Positions 17,421 through 26,557 of a stretch of 64,000 bases of DNA are shown here, piece by piece. Source of the DNA: Salegentibacter sediminis (lineage in GTDB: Bacteria > Bacteroidota > Bacteroidia > Flavobacteriales > Flavobacteriaceae). The stretch spans positions 93,922-157,921 of the forward strand of contig NZ_MSJR01000005.1 in NCBI RefSeq assembly GCF_002078605.1, in the 5' to 3' direction. A program made the translations under genes and the position numbers. The notes under the pieces were generated by a model, which ran no database searches, was not told the origin of the DNA, and saw nothing but the letters and a program-made list of their open reading frames with translations. Numbering within the stretch: the stretch's first letter is position 1; each line of letters starts with the position of its first letter.

Positions 17421-18431
17421 ATGTTTCAATCTAAAATAGCCGGGCTAGGTAGTTATGTGCCAGAAAATGTGGTTACCAACGATGATCTGGCAAAACTTAT
17501 GGATACCAGCGATGAATGGATTCAGGAGCGAACCGGTATTAAGGAACGCCATCACATTAAAAAAGGAGATGGCAATACTACTGCCACAATGGGGGTGAAA
17601 GCGGCAAAGATCGCATTGGAAAGAGCCGATATCTCCAAGGACGATATAGATCTTATCGTTTTTGCCACCCTAAGTCCCGATTATTATTTCCCTGGCTGTG
17701 GGGTGCAGGTGCAGGAAATGTTGGATATAAATACCTGTCCTGCCTTAGACGTTAGGAACCAGTGTAGTGGTTTTGTGTATGCGCTATCTGTTGCAGACCA
17801 GTTTATCAAAACCGGAATGTATAAAAATGTACTTGTTATTGGAAGTGAGAATCACAGCGGGGGCTTAGATTTTACCACTCGTGGACGTTCGGTTTCGGTA
17901 ATTTTTGGAGATGGCGCCGGAGCTGCTGTCCTTACCCGAAGCGATCATAACGGAGAAGGGATCCTTTCTACCCATCTGCATTCTGAAGGGAAACACGCAA
18001 AGGAACTTTCGCTCGAAGGCCCAAGTACTATGCACTGGGTCCCTGAGATTATTGCTGAAAATCCGCAAGGAGACCATATCCCGTATTATCCATATATGAA
18101 TGGACAATTTGTTTTTAAACATGCGGTTCAGCGTTTTTCTGAAGTTATTATGGAAGGCCTGGATGCAAACGGGCTTGAGGTAAAGGATATCGATATGCTT
18201 ATTCCACATCAGGCGAATTTGCGCATCTCCCAATTTATTCAACATAAATTTAAACTGAGTGATGAGCAGGTATATAATAATATTCAGAAATATGGAAATA
18301 CCACGGCAGCCTCTATTCCAATTGCTTTAACCGAAGCCTGGGAAAAAGGTAAGATCAAAGATGAAGATGTGGTGGTGCTTGCTGCTTTCGGTAGTGGTTT
18401 CACCTGGGCCAGCGCAATTATTAGCTGGTAA
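17421..18431 (+). CDS. 3-oxoacyl-ACP synthase III (KAS III)
   Basis: A 336-residue ketoacyl synthase. The catalytic triad is complete: Cys115 in RNQCSGF, His263 in IPHQANLRI and Asn293 in YGNTTAAS. The GDGAGAAVL glycine loop and the C-terminal GSGFTWAS match FabH. The reaction condenses acetyl- or branched short-chain acyl-CoA with malonyl-ACP to start fatty acid synthesis. The gene stands alone rather than with plsX/rpmF, and Flavobacteriaceae usually carry more than one FabH copy, so it may be a paralogue with a different primer preference. It ends at a strong hairpin (18455-18480). Confidence 0.88.
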   Translation: MFQSKIAGLGSYVPENVVTNDDLAKLMDTSDEWIQERTGIKERHHIKKGDGNTTATMGVKAAKIALERADISKDDIDLIVFATLSPDYYFPGCGVQVQEMLDINTCPALDVRNQCSGFVYALSVADQFIKTGMYKNVLVIGSENHSGGLDFTTRGRSVSVIFGDGAGAAVLTRSDHNGEGILSTHLHSEGKHAKELSLEGPSTMHWVPEIIAENPQGDHIPYYPYMNGQFVFKHAVQRFSEVIMEGLDANGLEVKDIDMLIPHQANLRISQFIQHKFKLSDEQVYNNIQKYGNTTAASIPIALTEAWEKGKIKDEDVVVLAAFGSGFTWASAIISW

Positions 18432-18454
18432 GGCACAATTGATATATAAATAAG

Positions 18455-18480
18455 AGAAGCCGGAATTTCCGGCTTCTTTT
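18455..18480. terminator. Terminator after the KAS III gene
   Basis: AGAAGCCGGAA/TTCCGGCTTCT is an 11-bp stem with a one-base centre (so the loop forms from inner pairs), then TTTTATTTT. The convergent minus-strand stop (18479-18481) abuts it. Confidence 0.85.
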
Positions 18481-18676
18481 ATTTTCCAGTAAAATATTTA
18501 TACAAATCGTAAATCCCCAATCCTACAAATGCTATGGCCAGGATGAGGCCAAAGGTGTCTGTTTCGACGCTATTTAAATGATAATATAGTCTATAGGAAC
18601 CATAACCAGTAAAAGCAATTCCCAGAATTAGGTTCCAGATATTTCGTTGAGTAGGTTGGTGTTCATTATTCGTCAT
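18479..18676 (-). CDS. Small two-helix membrane protein
   Basis: A 65-residue protein with a polar N-terminus (MTNNEHQPTQRN) and two hydrophobic segments, NLILGIAFTGYGSYRLYYHL and FGLILAIAFVGLGIYDLYKYF. The segments are similar to each other (xLILxIAFxGxGxY), an internal repeat. I do not recognise a named family. It overlaps the end of the DUF2007 gene by 11 bp, so the two are translated together. No function can be assigned. Confidence 0.75.
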   Translation of the reverse strand: MTNNEHQPTQRNIWNLILGIAFTGYGSYRLYYHLNSVETDTFGLILAIAFVGLGIYDLYKYFTGK

Positions 18677-18914
18677 CGGTATAATCTTTCGGGAAGGTTG
18701 TTTTTGCGATTTTCAGGGCTTCGTCATAATGGCTTTTGATAACAAAAAGCTGTACCTGCCCCGGGAGCCCTCCCCCGAAGCCTGCTCTTAGGCCCGAGTC
18801 AAAATCGTTTCTAACCCGCGAAGAAATACCGGACTTGTCGAAGATTTCCTGTAGATATTGGACATTGGTTTCAGATCCTGTATAGACCCGTTCGTAACTG
18901 TCTTCAGTACTCAT
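18666..18914 (-). CDS. DUF2007-type putative signal-transducing protein
   Basis: An 82-residue soluble protein starting at the ATG at 18914 (MSTEDSYERVYTGSE); the track start at 18941 adds nine residues. The pattern YTGSETNVQYLQEIFDKSGISSRVRND, then a Gly-rich turn and VQLFVIKSHYDEALKIA, is the DUF2007 fold, a PII/GlnB-like small domain of unknown ligand. The tail is acidic (YTDDE). It overlaps the small membrane protein by 11 bp, and the pair may work together at the membrane. Confidence 0.75.
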   Translation of the reverse strand: MSTEDSYERVYTGSETNVQYLQEIFDKSGISSRVRNDFDSGLRAGFGGGLPGQVQLFVIKSHYDEALKIAKTTFPKDYTDDE

Positions 18915-18991
18915 GATTGATTGGTTTTTGTTACTAACCAAAATACGAATTCCCCTGCTTACGGCATAGGTTTTATACAGAGTTTAACGTT

Positions 18992-19714
18992 CTAAGCATT
19001 GTAATACCGGCTTTGCCAGATAGCCGAATTAAAATTTTTACCGAATTTGACTCCGTAGAAAATAGAGAGCCCTGCGATCCATTTAAAGACAAAAAAGAAA
19101 ATTATAAAAAACTGGGTGGTGGTTTGCTTAGGGGAGAACAATCCATCTGGTACCATTAGAGCGAGGAGAAAACTACAGACCAATAGGCTTAAAACAAAAT
19201 TTTCCATACACTTAAATGGCCACATAAGGAGTTTTCGCAAGGGGTGAAGGTCGGTGCCCCATTTATGGATTAGGTAGAAATAATTATTCCCCATAGGAGC
19301 GAAAAGCAAAGGATCGTCGGCATTGTCGAGCTTTAATAGTTTTGATGGAGCAATAATTTTAAATCCTTTCAGGCTGGTGCGATGCTGTTTTTCAAGGTTC
19401 TTTATTTCTGAAATCGCCTCTATGGGAATTTCAGCTTTAAAAAAGCTGGAGTCTAAAAACCTGAGGCGATAGTCTATGCAGATCTTTTCAATATCAGAAA
19501 GATGATATATTCTTCCACTTTCCAGAAGGTCGAAATTAAAAGTATTGATATGATCCCCGCTCCCGTGGCTAAGGGTCTCTTCAATTTGTTGGTCTTTGCG
19601 TAGTTCCTCTTCGAAAATCTCCTTAACCTGATCCAGAATATTTTTCTCTGCAGTTCTTCGGTTTCTTACTTTTTGCAGCTGATTTTCAATATTTGTACGT
19701 GGTAATTTCAACAT
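18992..19714 (-). CDS. Uncharacterised protein with C-terminal membrane anchor
   Basis: A 240-residue protein I do not recognise. It begins with a basic coiled-coil-like stretch (NQLQKVRNRRTAEKNILDQVKEIFEEEL). Then comes a soluble mixed region including YHLSDIEKICIDYRLRFLDS, and a WGTDLHPLRKLLMWPFK segment before two transmembrane helices (FVLSLLVCSFLLALMVP and FFIIFFFVFKWIAGLSIFYG). The soluble part is predicted cytoplasmic. It lies upstream of the DUF2007 gene with 77 bp between and may belong to the same transcript. Related flavobacterial proteins are annotated only as hypothetical. Confidence 0.7.
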   Translation of the reverse strand: MLKLPRTNIENQLQKVRNRRTAEKNILDQVKEIFEEELRKDQQIEETLSHGSGDHINTFNFDLLESGRIYHLSDIEKICIDYRLRFLDSSFFKAEIPIEAISEIKNLEKQHRTSLKGFKIIAPSKLLKLDNADDPLLFAPMGNNYFYLIHKWGTDLHPLRKLLMWPFKCMENFVLSLLVCSFLLALMVPDGLFSPKQTTTQFFIIFFFVFKWIAGLSIFYGVKFGKNFNSAIWQSRYYNA

Positions 19715-19884
19715 CTTCTCTTCCTCTTTAGAATAAATCTAAAAATAAATAATTTGTAGAAAACAATCGATAATTAAAAGTTAAAGCAGAAATCGCCCTG
19801 TTAAATTATATTAAAAGAGCTGGAAATCCTTTTGGGATTAAGGCTTTCAGGCTATATTGAATTTATATAAAAAAGAAAAATTCT

Positions 19885-20463
19885 ATGAAAAAATTACAGA
19901 TCACTATGCTTGGTTTAGTCTCCGTCCTAATGCTGGCCGCTTGTGGTGCGGGGCGTAAACTCACAGATGAAGCAAAAGCTTTAAGAAATTATAATTCCTA
20001 TGCCTTTTTGCCTAATAATGATACTATTATGAGCCGGGCTTATGATAATAAAAGGGTAAATGAGGCCATAGTTTCTACTATTAATGCGAACATGAAGGAT
20101 GAGGCTTATATTCTTGATACGCGTCAACCTGATGTGCTAATCTATGTGCATACAATGTTTGATGAAAAGGCCGATGTGAATGCTAATCCCGTGTATACCA
20201 ATTACAGCTATTACCGTCCGGGCCTTTATATTGGGCCTTATGTTGAAGATTATGTATATCAGGATTATTATACCATTCAACGTTTAAGCGGAAATAGTAT
20301 AAAGCAATTGCCATACCGGGAGCGAAGTATCGTGATAGATTTTATAAACCGAAGAAGTAAGGAGATCATTTGGCGGGCTACTTCTGATGCTGAAATAGGA
20401 ACACGCCGTATGGATAGGGATATAAGAAATTATGTAGATGAAATTTTCAAAAACTTTCCCTGA
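19885..20463 (+). CDS. DUF4136 lipoprotein
   Basis: A 192-residue lipoprotein with signal MKKLQITMLGLVSVLMLAAC and Cys20 as the lipid site. The body fits DUF4136: NYNSYAFLPNND near the start, DVLIYVHTMFDEK, a tyrosine-rich loop (YTNYSYYRPGLYIGPYVEDYVY), then IVIDFINRRSKEIIWRATSDAEI. The fold resembles other outer-membrane-associated lipoprotein domains, and its role is unknown. It is monocistronic, with a perfect bidirectional terminator after it. Confidence 0.85.
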   Translation: MKKLQITMLGLVSVLMLAACGAGRKLTDEAKALRNYNSYAFLPNNDTIMSRAYDNKRVNEAIVSTINANMKDEAYILDTRQPDVLIYVHTMFDEKADVNANPVYTNYSYYRPGLYIGPYVEDYVYQDYYTIQRLSGNSIKQLPYRERSIVIDFINRRSKEIIWRATSDAEIGTRRMDRDIRNYVDEIFKNFP

Positions 20464-20483
20464 TTCTTAAGCTTAAGAAAAAT

Positions 20484-20523
20484 AAAAAAATCCGTGGCTT
20501 TTATTAAAACCACGGATTTTTTT
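20484..20523. terminator. Bidirectional terminator between DUF4136 gene and pheT
   Basis: AAAAAAATCCGTGG/CCACGGATTTTTTT with 12-nt loop is a perfect 14-bp stem, T-tracted in both directions between convergent stops. Confidence 0.9.
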
Positions 20524-20546
20524 ATGTCATAAAATTATGGAATATC

Positions 20547-22973
20547 TTATCTCAATTCAGCCTTAAGATCGCTTTCAAATCTTTGCTGGAGTTTACTCAT
20601 CATCTTGTCTACCTGTTTGTCGGTTAAGGTTTTGTGCTCGTCCTGGAACAAAAAGCTTACCGCATAACTCTTTTTACCTTCCGGTAGGTTGCTGCCCTGG
20701 TAAACATCAAAGAGGTTAACTTCTTTAAGCATTTTTTTACCGGTTTGTAGCGCGATATTCTCAATCTCTTCGTAAGAAACCGATTCGTCTAACAGAAGCG
20801 CGAAATCACGTCTTACAGCAGGGTATTTTGGGATAGGATCAAATTTCTTTCTTTGTGCCGTAGCCTCCTCAACTATAGCTTCCCAGTTAAAATCAGCAAA
20901 GAGCACTTCCTGTTGAATATCGAAATGCTTCAAAATAGATTTCTTTACGACACCAAATTCCACAAGTTTCGCTTTCTTAGAGCTCATAGTGAGACCTTCA
21001 GAAAACAAATCGCTTTTTGTAGCCGAGGTTTTGCTGCTCTTAACCCCAAGCCGATCCAGGATGGCTATAATGATGCCTTTTAGATAGAAGAAATTACCGT
21101 TAATAGGTGTAATATTCCAGTTCTCTGCCTGCCTCTTTCCGGTTACAGTAAGGGAGAGGTGTTTTGTCTCGTTTCTACCGCTTACAAAACTGTGATAAGT
21201 CTTCCCGAATTCGAACAGTTTCAAGCTGTTTCGCTTTCGGTTAATATTATAGCTGGCGGCCTCAAGTGCTGAAAATAACATGGATTGACGCATAACCGAA
21301 AGGTCCTGGCTAAGCGGGTTGAGCATTTCTACATTATACTCTTCCTTAATCTGTTCACTTAGTTTAGTATATGCCGGCGTGGTTAGTGAATTGGCCATAC
21401 TTTCGTAAAAACCCTGTCCTACCAATTGGTTGGAGATGAGGTTCTGTAATTTGTAGTCTTCAAATTTAGAAGAAATAGCTACAGAGGCATTTAGCTTATC
21501 GCTAAATTTTATATTGTTATACCCATAAACTCTCAGTATCTCTTCAATTACATCGGCCTCGCGCATTACGTCTACCCGATAGGAGGGAATGGTTAGGCCC
21601 ATTCCGGTTTCGGTTACATTATTCACTCTGATTTCAAGACTTGCCAGAATAGATTTTATGGTTTCTTCTTCCAGGTTTTCACCAATGAGTTTATTTACCT
21701 TGTCGAAAGTAAGGAAGACCTGAAAGTCTTCTATTTTTTTGAAATAAAGGTCGTCTATATCACTGGTGACCTCTCCGCCCGCAATTTCTTTTATGAGAAG
21801 TGCAGCTCTTTTTAGCGCATATTCTACGGAATTAATATCAATTCCACGTTCAAACCTAAAAGAAGCATCGGTGTTTAAACCATGTCTTTTTGCTGTTTTT
21901 CTAACGCTAACAGGATTGAAATAAGCACTTTCCAGGAATATTGCGGTGGTGTTTTCTGTTACGCCGCTGGTGATACCGCCAAAAACTCCTGCAATACATA
22001 GTGGTTTTTCGGCGTCACAAATCATAAGATCCTCTTCGTGTAATTCCCGTTCCACTTCATCTAAAGTGATGAATTTGGTACCCGACTTTAAGGTTTTAAC
22101 CTGGATCTGGTTTCCGGCAATTTTTCCCGCGTCAAAAGCATGTAAAGGCTGGCCGAGTTCATGCATGACGTAATTGGTAGCATCTACCACGTTATTTTTT
22201 GGGGTAATCCCAATGGCCTTAAGCCTGTTCTGAAGCCATTTGGGAGAGCTTTCAACCTTAATATCTGAAATGGTCACCCCGCAATACCTTGGTGCCAGGT
22301 TGGAATCTTCCACTTTAATTGGGATCTTCAGGCTGCGACTGTCTACGTGAAAACTGCTGACCGATGGGGTGATAAGTTCCAGGGTTTTACCTTGTTGTTG
22401 ATAGCCGGCTTTCAGGTCGCGGGCTACTCCCCAGTGACTCATCGCATCGGCTCGGTTGGGGGTTAAACCTATTTCAAAAACCTGATCATTTTCAACCTCA
22501 AAAATTTCAGCTACGGGTTTTCCCGGTTCCAGATCATCTTTCATTACCATGATCCCCTGGTGATCCTCACTTAATCCAAGCTCTTTTTCAGAACATATCA
22601 TTCCAAAACTGGCTTCCCCACGTATTTTTCCTTTTTTTATTGGCCAGGCTTCCCCTTTTTCATCATAGAGGGTAGTCCCTATCGTGGCAACCGGCACCTT
22701 CTGTCCGGTGGCAATATTTGGAGCGCCACAAACTATCTGTACCTGCTCTCCATTGCCAAGAGCAACGTTGGTAAGCTTTAATTTATCTGCGTTGGGGTGG
22801 TCTTCACAACTAAGAACGTGTCCCACAACGATTCCCTGTAATCCTCCTTTTACGCTTTGAAATTCCTGAATGCCTTCTACCTCCAGGCCAAGGTCGGTAA
22901 GTAATTCGCCTGTCTCCTCAGGCTTTTCCGGGAGTTTGATAAATTGCTTTAACCAGTTATATGAAATCTTCAT
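20547..22973 (-). CDS. pheT: Phenylalanine--tRNA ligase beta subunit
   Basis: An 808-residue subunit that, with PheS, charges tRNA-Phe. The N-terminal MKISYNWLKQFIKLPEKPEE and EMAP-like tRNA-binding domain (about 40-150, VGHVLSCEDHPNADKLKL) come first. Next is the B3/4 editing region (about 210-395, with FLESAYFNPVSVRKTAKRHGL and SFRFERGIDI), then B5 (about 410-480), the catalytic-like core and the C-terminal FDX-ACB domain (YPAVRRDFALLLDE to LRSDL-type end). Full length. pheS is not adjacent in this window. A good -7 element lies 21 bp before the ATG. Confidence 0.97.
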   Translation of the reverse strand: MKISYNWLKQFIKLPEKPEETGELLTDLGLEVEGIQEFQSVKGGLQGIVVGHVLSCEDHPNADKLKLTNVALGNGEQVQIVCGAPNIATGQKVPVATIGTTLYDEKGEAWPIKKGKIRGEASFGMICSEKELGLSEDHQGIMVMKDDLEPGKPVAEIFEVENDQVFEIGLTPNRADAMSHWGVARDLKAGYQQQGKTLELITPSVSSFHVDSRSLKIPIKVEDSNLAPRYCGVTISDIKVESSPKWLQNRLKAIGITPKNNVVDATNYVMHELGQPLHAFDAGKIAGNQIQVKTLKSGTKFITLDEVERELHEEDLMICDAEKPLCIAGVFGGITSGVTENTTAIFLESAYFNPVSVRKTAKRHGLNTDASFRFERGIDINSVEYALKRAALLIKEIAGGEVTSDIDDLYFKKIEDFQVFLTFDKVNKLIGENLEEETIKSILASLEIRVNNVTETGMGLTIPSYRVDVMREADVIEEILRVYGYNNIKFSDKLNASVAISSKFEDYKLQNLISNQLVGQGFYESMANSLTTPAYTKLSEQIKEEYNVEMLNPLSQDLSVMRQSMLFSALEAASYNINRKRNSLKLFEFGKTYHSFVSGRNETKHLSLTVTGKRQAENWNITPINGNFFYLKGIIIAILDRLGVKSSKTSATKSDLFSEGLTMSSKKAKLVEFGVVKKSILKHFDIQQEVLFADFNWEAIVEEATAQRKKFDPIPKYPAVRRDFALLLDESVSYEEIENIALQTGKKMLKEVNLFDVYQGSNLPEGKKSYAVSFLFQDEHKTLTDKQVDKMMSKLQQRFESDLKAELR

Positions 22974-22993
22974 CGAATTGTTTTTTCAGGCAG

Positions 22994-23001
22994 CAAAGAT
23001 A
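22994..23001 (-). promoter_or_regulatory. Bacteroidota -7 element for pheT
   Basis: CAAAGATA on the plus strand reads TATCTTTG on the minus strand, an exact TAnnTTTG, 20 bp before the pheT ATG at 22973. Confidence 0.6.
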
Positions 23002-23058
23002 GTATTACGAACGGTTTTGGCATAATTTGAAATTTTAATTTTCATCTAATTACAAATT

Positions 23059-23087
23059 AAAAAGAGAAGCGGAAAGCTTCTCTTTTT
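23059..23087. terminator. Terminator after the secreted TPR gene
   Basis: AAAAAGAGAAGC/GCTTCTCTTTTT is a perfect 12-bp stem with a 5-nt loop, after the minus-strand stop at 23111. Confidence 0.85.
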
Positions 23088-23110
23088 GGAATCGGGTTAA
23101 AATACCTGGA

Positions 23111-24028
23111 TTAGGTTTTTCTTTTAAATCTCATTTGGTTCACTAGCTCCCATTCATTATCAGTTTCATTTTGAAGATATACATTCCATTCAATGTTATC
23201 ATTTCCATTACGGGTTATTTCGTGCCTTGCCAATTTTTTTTCATTGTCCTGGTGATATTCCTCCATCATTTCGAATCGGTTTTCTCCAAGATCTTTAATA
23301 TCCAAATTGGAGATTTCTATTCCGGAGGGATTGCTGGCGTTAATATAAGCCATCTCGTACCTTTCTTCTAAGGCATCGTAGGCGATTAATCGCTCGCAGC
23401 AGGGATTGTTTTGTGCGTTGGTGTGCTTGACTCGCAAAACAGCGTCACCTGGCAGATAGGTGATGCTCTGGGTGCTGCTCGGAACATCTATAGCATTCCC
23501 TTCGCGATAACCGGTTTGTTCCATAATCCATTCCCCGGCTAGGAAATCGAGTTTACGGTGTTTGTTTTCCAGTTTTGAGAGTTTAGCCTTGGAGCCGGCA
23601 AGAATTCGGGTTTTTTCGTCTTCGTTGGAACTGTTTTGAGCTATCTCGATAGATTTTTTCAAGTACTCTTTAGCCATTTCAGGTTCTCCTTTTTCGATGA
23701 GGTAATCGGCGTAGGAGTCGTTGGGGTTTGCTGCCTCAGGATACTCTTTCATATTGTATTTAAAAACTTTTTCTGCAGCCGCCATATCATTTTCTTCCAT
23801 AAGTTTATAGCCTATGGCATTCAATTCCCATTCATCCCAATTGTATTTCTCCTTTTTCTCTTTTTTTAGCTTTTCATAATGGGTCAGAGCAGCGTCTATG
23901 CCATTTTCTTTATACTGTTCATAGACAGTTTCTCCAATAGAGTTTTTCTCCTTTTCTTCCTGCGCGATTGCACTAGTAACCAGACTCATAAAAAAGATCC
24001 CGGTTAACATCAATAATCTTGTCTTCAT
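23111..24028 (-). CDS. Secreted TPR protein with lipocalin-like C-terminal domain
   Basis: A 305-residue exported protein (signal MKTRLLMLTGIFFMSLVTSAIAQ). Residues about 30-140 contain two to three tetratricopeptide-like repeats (AIGYKLMEENDMAAAEKVFKY and SYADYLIEKGEPEMAKEYLKKSIEIA). From about residue 165, LDFLAGEWIMEQTGYREG begins a beta-rich domain resembling DUF1579/lipocalin-like domains, continuing to WELVNQMRFKRK. The pairing resembles flavobacterial periplasmic proteins of unknown function. It is monocistronic with its own terminator; upstream lies a 321-bp gap. Confidence 0.7.
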   Translation of the reverse strand: MKTRLLMLTGIFFMSLVTSAIAQEEKEKNSIGETVYEQYKENGIDAALTHYEKLKKEKKEKYNWDEWELNAIGYKLMEENDMAAAEKVFKYNMKEYPEAANPNDSYADYLIEKGEPEMAKEYLKKSIEIAQNSSNEDEKTRILAGSKAKLSKLENKHRKLDFLAGEWIMEQTGYREGNAIDVPSSTQSITYLPGDAVLRVKHTNAQNNPCCERLIAYDALEERYEMAYINASNPSGIEISNLDIKDLGENRFEMMEEYHQDNEKKLARHEITRNGNDNIEWNVYLQNETDNEWELVNQMRFKRKT

Positions 24029-24349
24029 AACTCATAGATTTAATAGTTAACCTCATAAATTTACGAATTATCTCAGCTTTTAGCACCTGGGTATGAGGCT
24101 CCGAATAATGTTTACCGGGATGAAAACCCTCGAATTATACACTGCTGATTAGTTTGCGGAATCTTTATTTAAAGGGTTTTGGAAGAAATTGACTTAAATT
24201 TTTGGAAGTAATAAAGAGGGGATAATTTAGGTTAAAAATACAGGAAAGCCCGTAGGTACTTTTAGGACTTTTGAAAGTTTGGTAGAGTATGGTCTTTCTT
24301 TCCTGTCATAGTTTTTTATTTTGAAAAAGGAAACCGTGGATAGAATAGC
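24029..24349. other. 321-bp intergenic region, no gene seen
   Basis: It holds the promoter side of the secreted TPR gene and the 3' side of recG. The only structure I see is a widely spaced inverted repeat, ACAGGAAAG near 24240 and CTTTCCTGT near 24300, which may act as a weak terminator for recG. No open frame above about 10 codons has a credible start, and no tRNA-like fold is visible. Confidence 0.5.
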
Positions 24350-26449
24350 CTAACTGATATAATTCCAGATTGTTTTCTTTTTTGAAATTTGAGCGAAAGT
24401 GTGGTGCAGGATCCTGTTTTTTTCTAATTGAAGATTGGGGTCTTCTTTTAAGATTTTAGTTGCGAGATGTCTGGCTGCTTTTAAGATATCGTTGTCTTTT
24501 ACGATATCGGCAATTTGTAGATTTAGCACTCCGCTTTGTTGAGTTCCCATGAGGTCTCCGGGACCACGGAGTTTTAGATCCACCTCTGCGATCTCGAAAC
24601 CGTCGTTAGTGCCCGTCATGGTTTGCAAGCGTGTTTTGCTGTCTTCCGATAGTTTGTGGCCGGTCATAAGAATGCAAAAGCTCTGTTCGGCCCCACGACC
24701 CACCCTGCCCCGAAGCTGGTGTAGCTGGGATAGGCCAAATCGTTCGGCGCTTTCAATAATCATTAAACTGGCATTGGGAACGTTAACGCCAACCTCAATT
24801 ACGGTGGTGGCTACCATAATTTGGGTTTCTCCTCGAACAAAACGATCCATCTCATAATCCTTTGCCTCTGCTTTCATTTGGCCATGAACTATGGAAATTT
24901 GAAATTCAGGAAACTCCCTGGCAATACTTTCGTAGCCGTCCATCAGGTCTTTGTAATCCATAGTTTCTGATTCCTGTATTAACGGATAGACGATGTATAC
25001 CTGTCTGCCTTTTTTGATTTCTTCCCTTATAAAAGCAAATACTTTTAGTCGATTGGCATCATACCGATGCACGGTTTTTATCGATTTCCTTCCCGGAGGT
25101 AGTTCATCGATAACCGAGATATCCAGGTCGCCATAAAGACTCATCGCTAAAGTTCGTGGAATTGGGGTAGCAGTCATCACAAGGATGTGAGGAGGGAGGT
25201 CGTTTTTCTTCCATAATCTCGCCCTTTGGGCCACCCCAAACCGATGTTGTTCATCAATAACTGCCAGCCCTAAATTCTTAAATTGCACCTTGTCTTCCAG
25301 TAAAGCGTGAGTACCAATTAGGATGTCTATTTCACCATTTTTCAGTTTTTCGTGAATCTCTCTTCTTTTTGAAGTTTTGGTTGAGCCAGTGAGCAGTTCT
25401 ATACTGGTATTTAAGTTCTTACATAAATCAACCAAGCCGTTGTAGTGTTGTACTGACAAAATTTCAGTAGGAGCCATAAGACAAGCCTGGAAACCGTTGT
25501 CAAGTGCTATAAACATTGACATTAGAGCAACAATGGTCTTTCCTGAGCCCACATCCCCTTGCAAAAGCCGATTCATTTGTGCGCCACTGCCTAAATCATT
25601 TCTTATTTCTTTAATTACTCTCTTTTGTGCCCCGGTTAAATCGAAGGGTAAATGTTCATTATAGAAGTTGGTGAAATTATCTCCAACTTTTTCGAAAACA
25701 TATCCCTTAATTTTCTTTTTATGAAGAAGGTTTTTCCTGATGAGTTGAAGCTGTATGTAAAAAAGTTCTTCAAACTTTAAACGGAATTGTGCCTTTGCAA
25801 GCAGTTCCTGACTTTTGGGAAAATGGATATTGAAAAGCGCTTCAGACTTGGAAATCATTTTAAATTCCTGCAAAATTTCTTCTGAAAGACTTTCAAAGAA
25901 TCTTCCTTTAGCTTCCAGAAAAAGTTGCTGCATTATTTTATTGATTACCCTGTTAGAAATACCGGCTTTTGCAAGTTTTTCGGTTGAGGGATAAATGGGC
26001 TGCATCGCGGTACGCAACTGCTTTTTATAATCTTCAACCAGTTCCATTTCCGGGTGAGGCATGCTAAAAGTCCCGTTGAACCAATTGGTTTTTCCGAAGA
26101 TCACATAGGGGGTGTTGAGTTTAAGGTTTTCCTTTATCCATTTTTGGCCTCGAAACCACACCAATTCCATCTTTCCAGTACTGTCTATAAAATCGGCGAC
26201 AAGGCGTTTTCCACGTTTTTGTTCCACGCTTTTTATATGGGTGATCTTACCAACAACCTGCACGTCTGCAGAATTACGCTGCAATTCATTTATTTTATAA
26301 AAACGGGTTTTATCTAAATAGCGGTTCGGGAAAAAGTTGAGCAGATCGCCATAGGTTTGAATGCCCAATTCCGTTTTCAGGACTTTCGCCCGGTTTGGGC
26401 CAACACCTTTGAGATAATCTATGGGAGTTTGAAGCAAATTGGCATTCAT
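24350..26449 (-). CDS. recG: ATP-dependent DNA helicase RecG
   Basis: A 699-residue superfamily 2 helicase that regresses stalled replication forks and processes Holliday junctions. The N-terminal wedge/OB domain (about 1-250) contains DYLKGVGPNRAKVLKTELGI. Helicase motifs follow: I GDVGSGKT, Ia MAPTEILS, II DEQH (VIDEQHRFGV), III MTATPIPRT, and V/VI VATTVIEVGVNVPNA and QLRGRVGRG. The C-terminal LRGPGDLMGTQQSG is diagnostic for RecG. Full length. It is transcribed divergently from the M1 aminopeptidase gene, with 108 bp between the starts. Confidence 0.97.
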   Translation of the reverse strand: MNANLLQTPIDYLKGVGPNRAKVLKTELGIQTYGDLLNFFPNRYLDKTRFYKINELQRNSADVQVVGKITHIKSVEQKRGKRLVADFIDSTGKMELVWFRGQKWIKENLKLNTPYVIFGKTNWFNGTFSMPHPEMELVEDYKKQLRTAMQPIYPSTEKLAKAGISNRVINKIMQQLFLEAKGRFFESLSEEILQEFKMISKSEALFNIHFPKSQELLAKAQFRLKFEELFYIQLQLIRKNLLHKKKIKGYVFEKVGDNFTNFYNEHLPFDLTGAQKRVIKEIRNDLGSGAQMNRLLQGDVGSGKTIVALMSMFIALDNGFQACLMAPTEILSVQHYNGLVDLCKNLNTSIELLTGSTKTSKRREIHEKLKNGEIDILIGTHALLEDKVQFKNLGLAVIDEQHRFGVAQRARLWKKNDLPPHILVMTATPIPRTLAMSLYGDLDISVIDELPPGRKSIKTVHRYDANRLKVFAFIREEIKKGRQVYIVYPLIQESETMDYKDLMDGYESIAREFPEFQISIVHGQMKAEAKDYEMDRFVRGETQIMVATTVIEVGVNVPNASLMIIESAERFGLSQLHQLRGRVGRGAEQSFCILMTGHKLSEDSKTRLQTMTGTNDGFEIAEVDLKLRGPGDLMGTQQSGVLNLQIADIVKDNDILKAARHLATKILKEDPNLQLEKNRILHHTFAQISKKKTIWNYIS

Positions 26450-26557
26450 GGAAACGAAGATATTAAAATCAGGTTTTTTGGCTTCGATTTTCTTAAAAAA
26501 ATATCCCGTTGTTCAAGGGGTAGGTTTTTCGTAATTTGCAAGCCATATAACTTCTGT

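Noticed and set aside
26357-26557. Track start for the M1 aminopeptidase
   Set aside because: It overlaps recG by 93 bp and gives a basic, aromatic leader; the ATG at 26558 begins a signal peptide.
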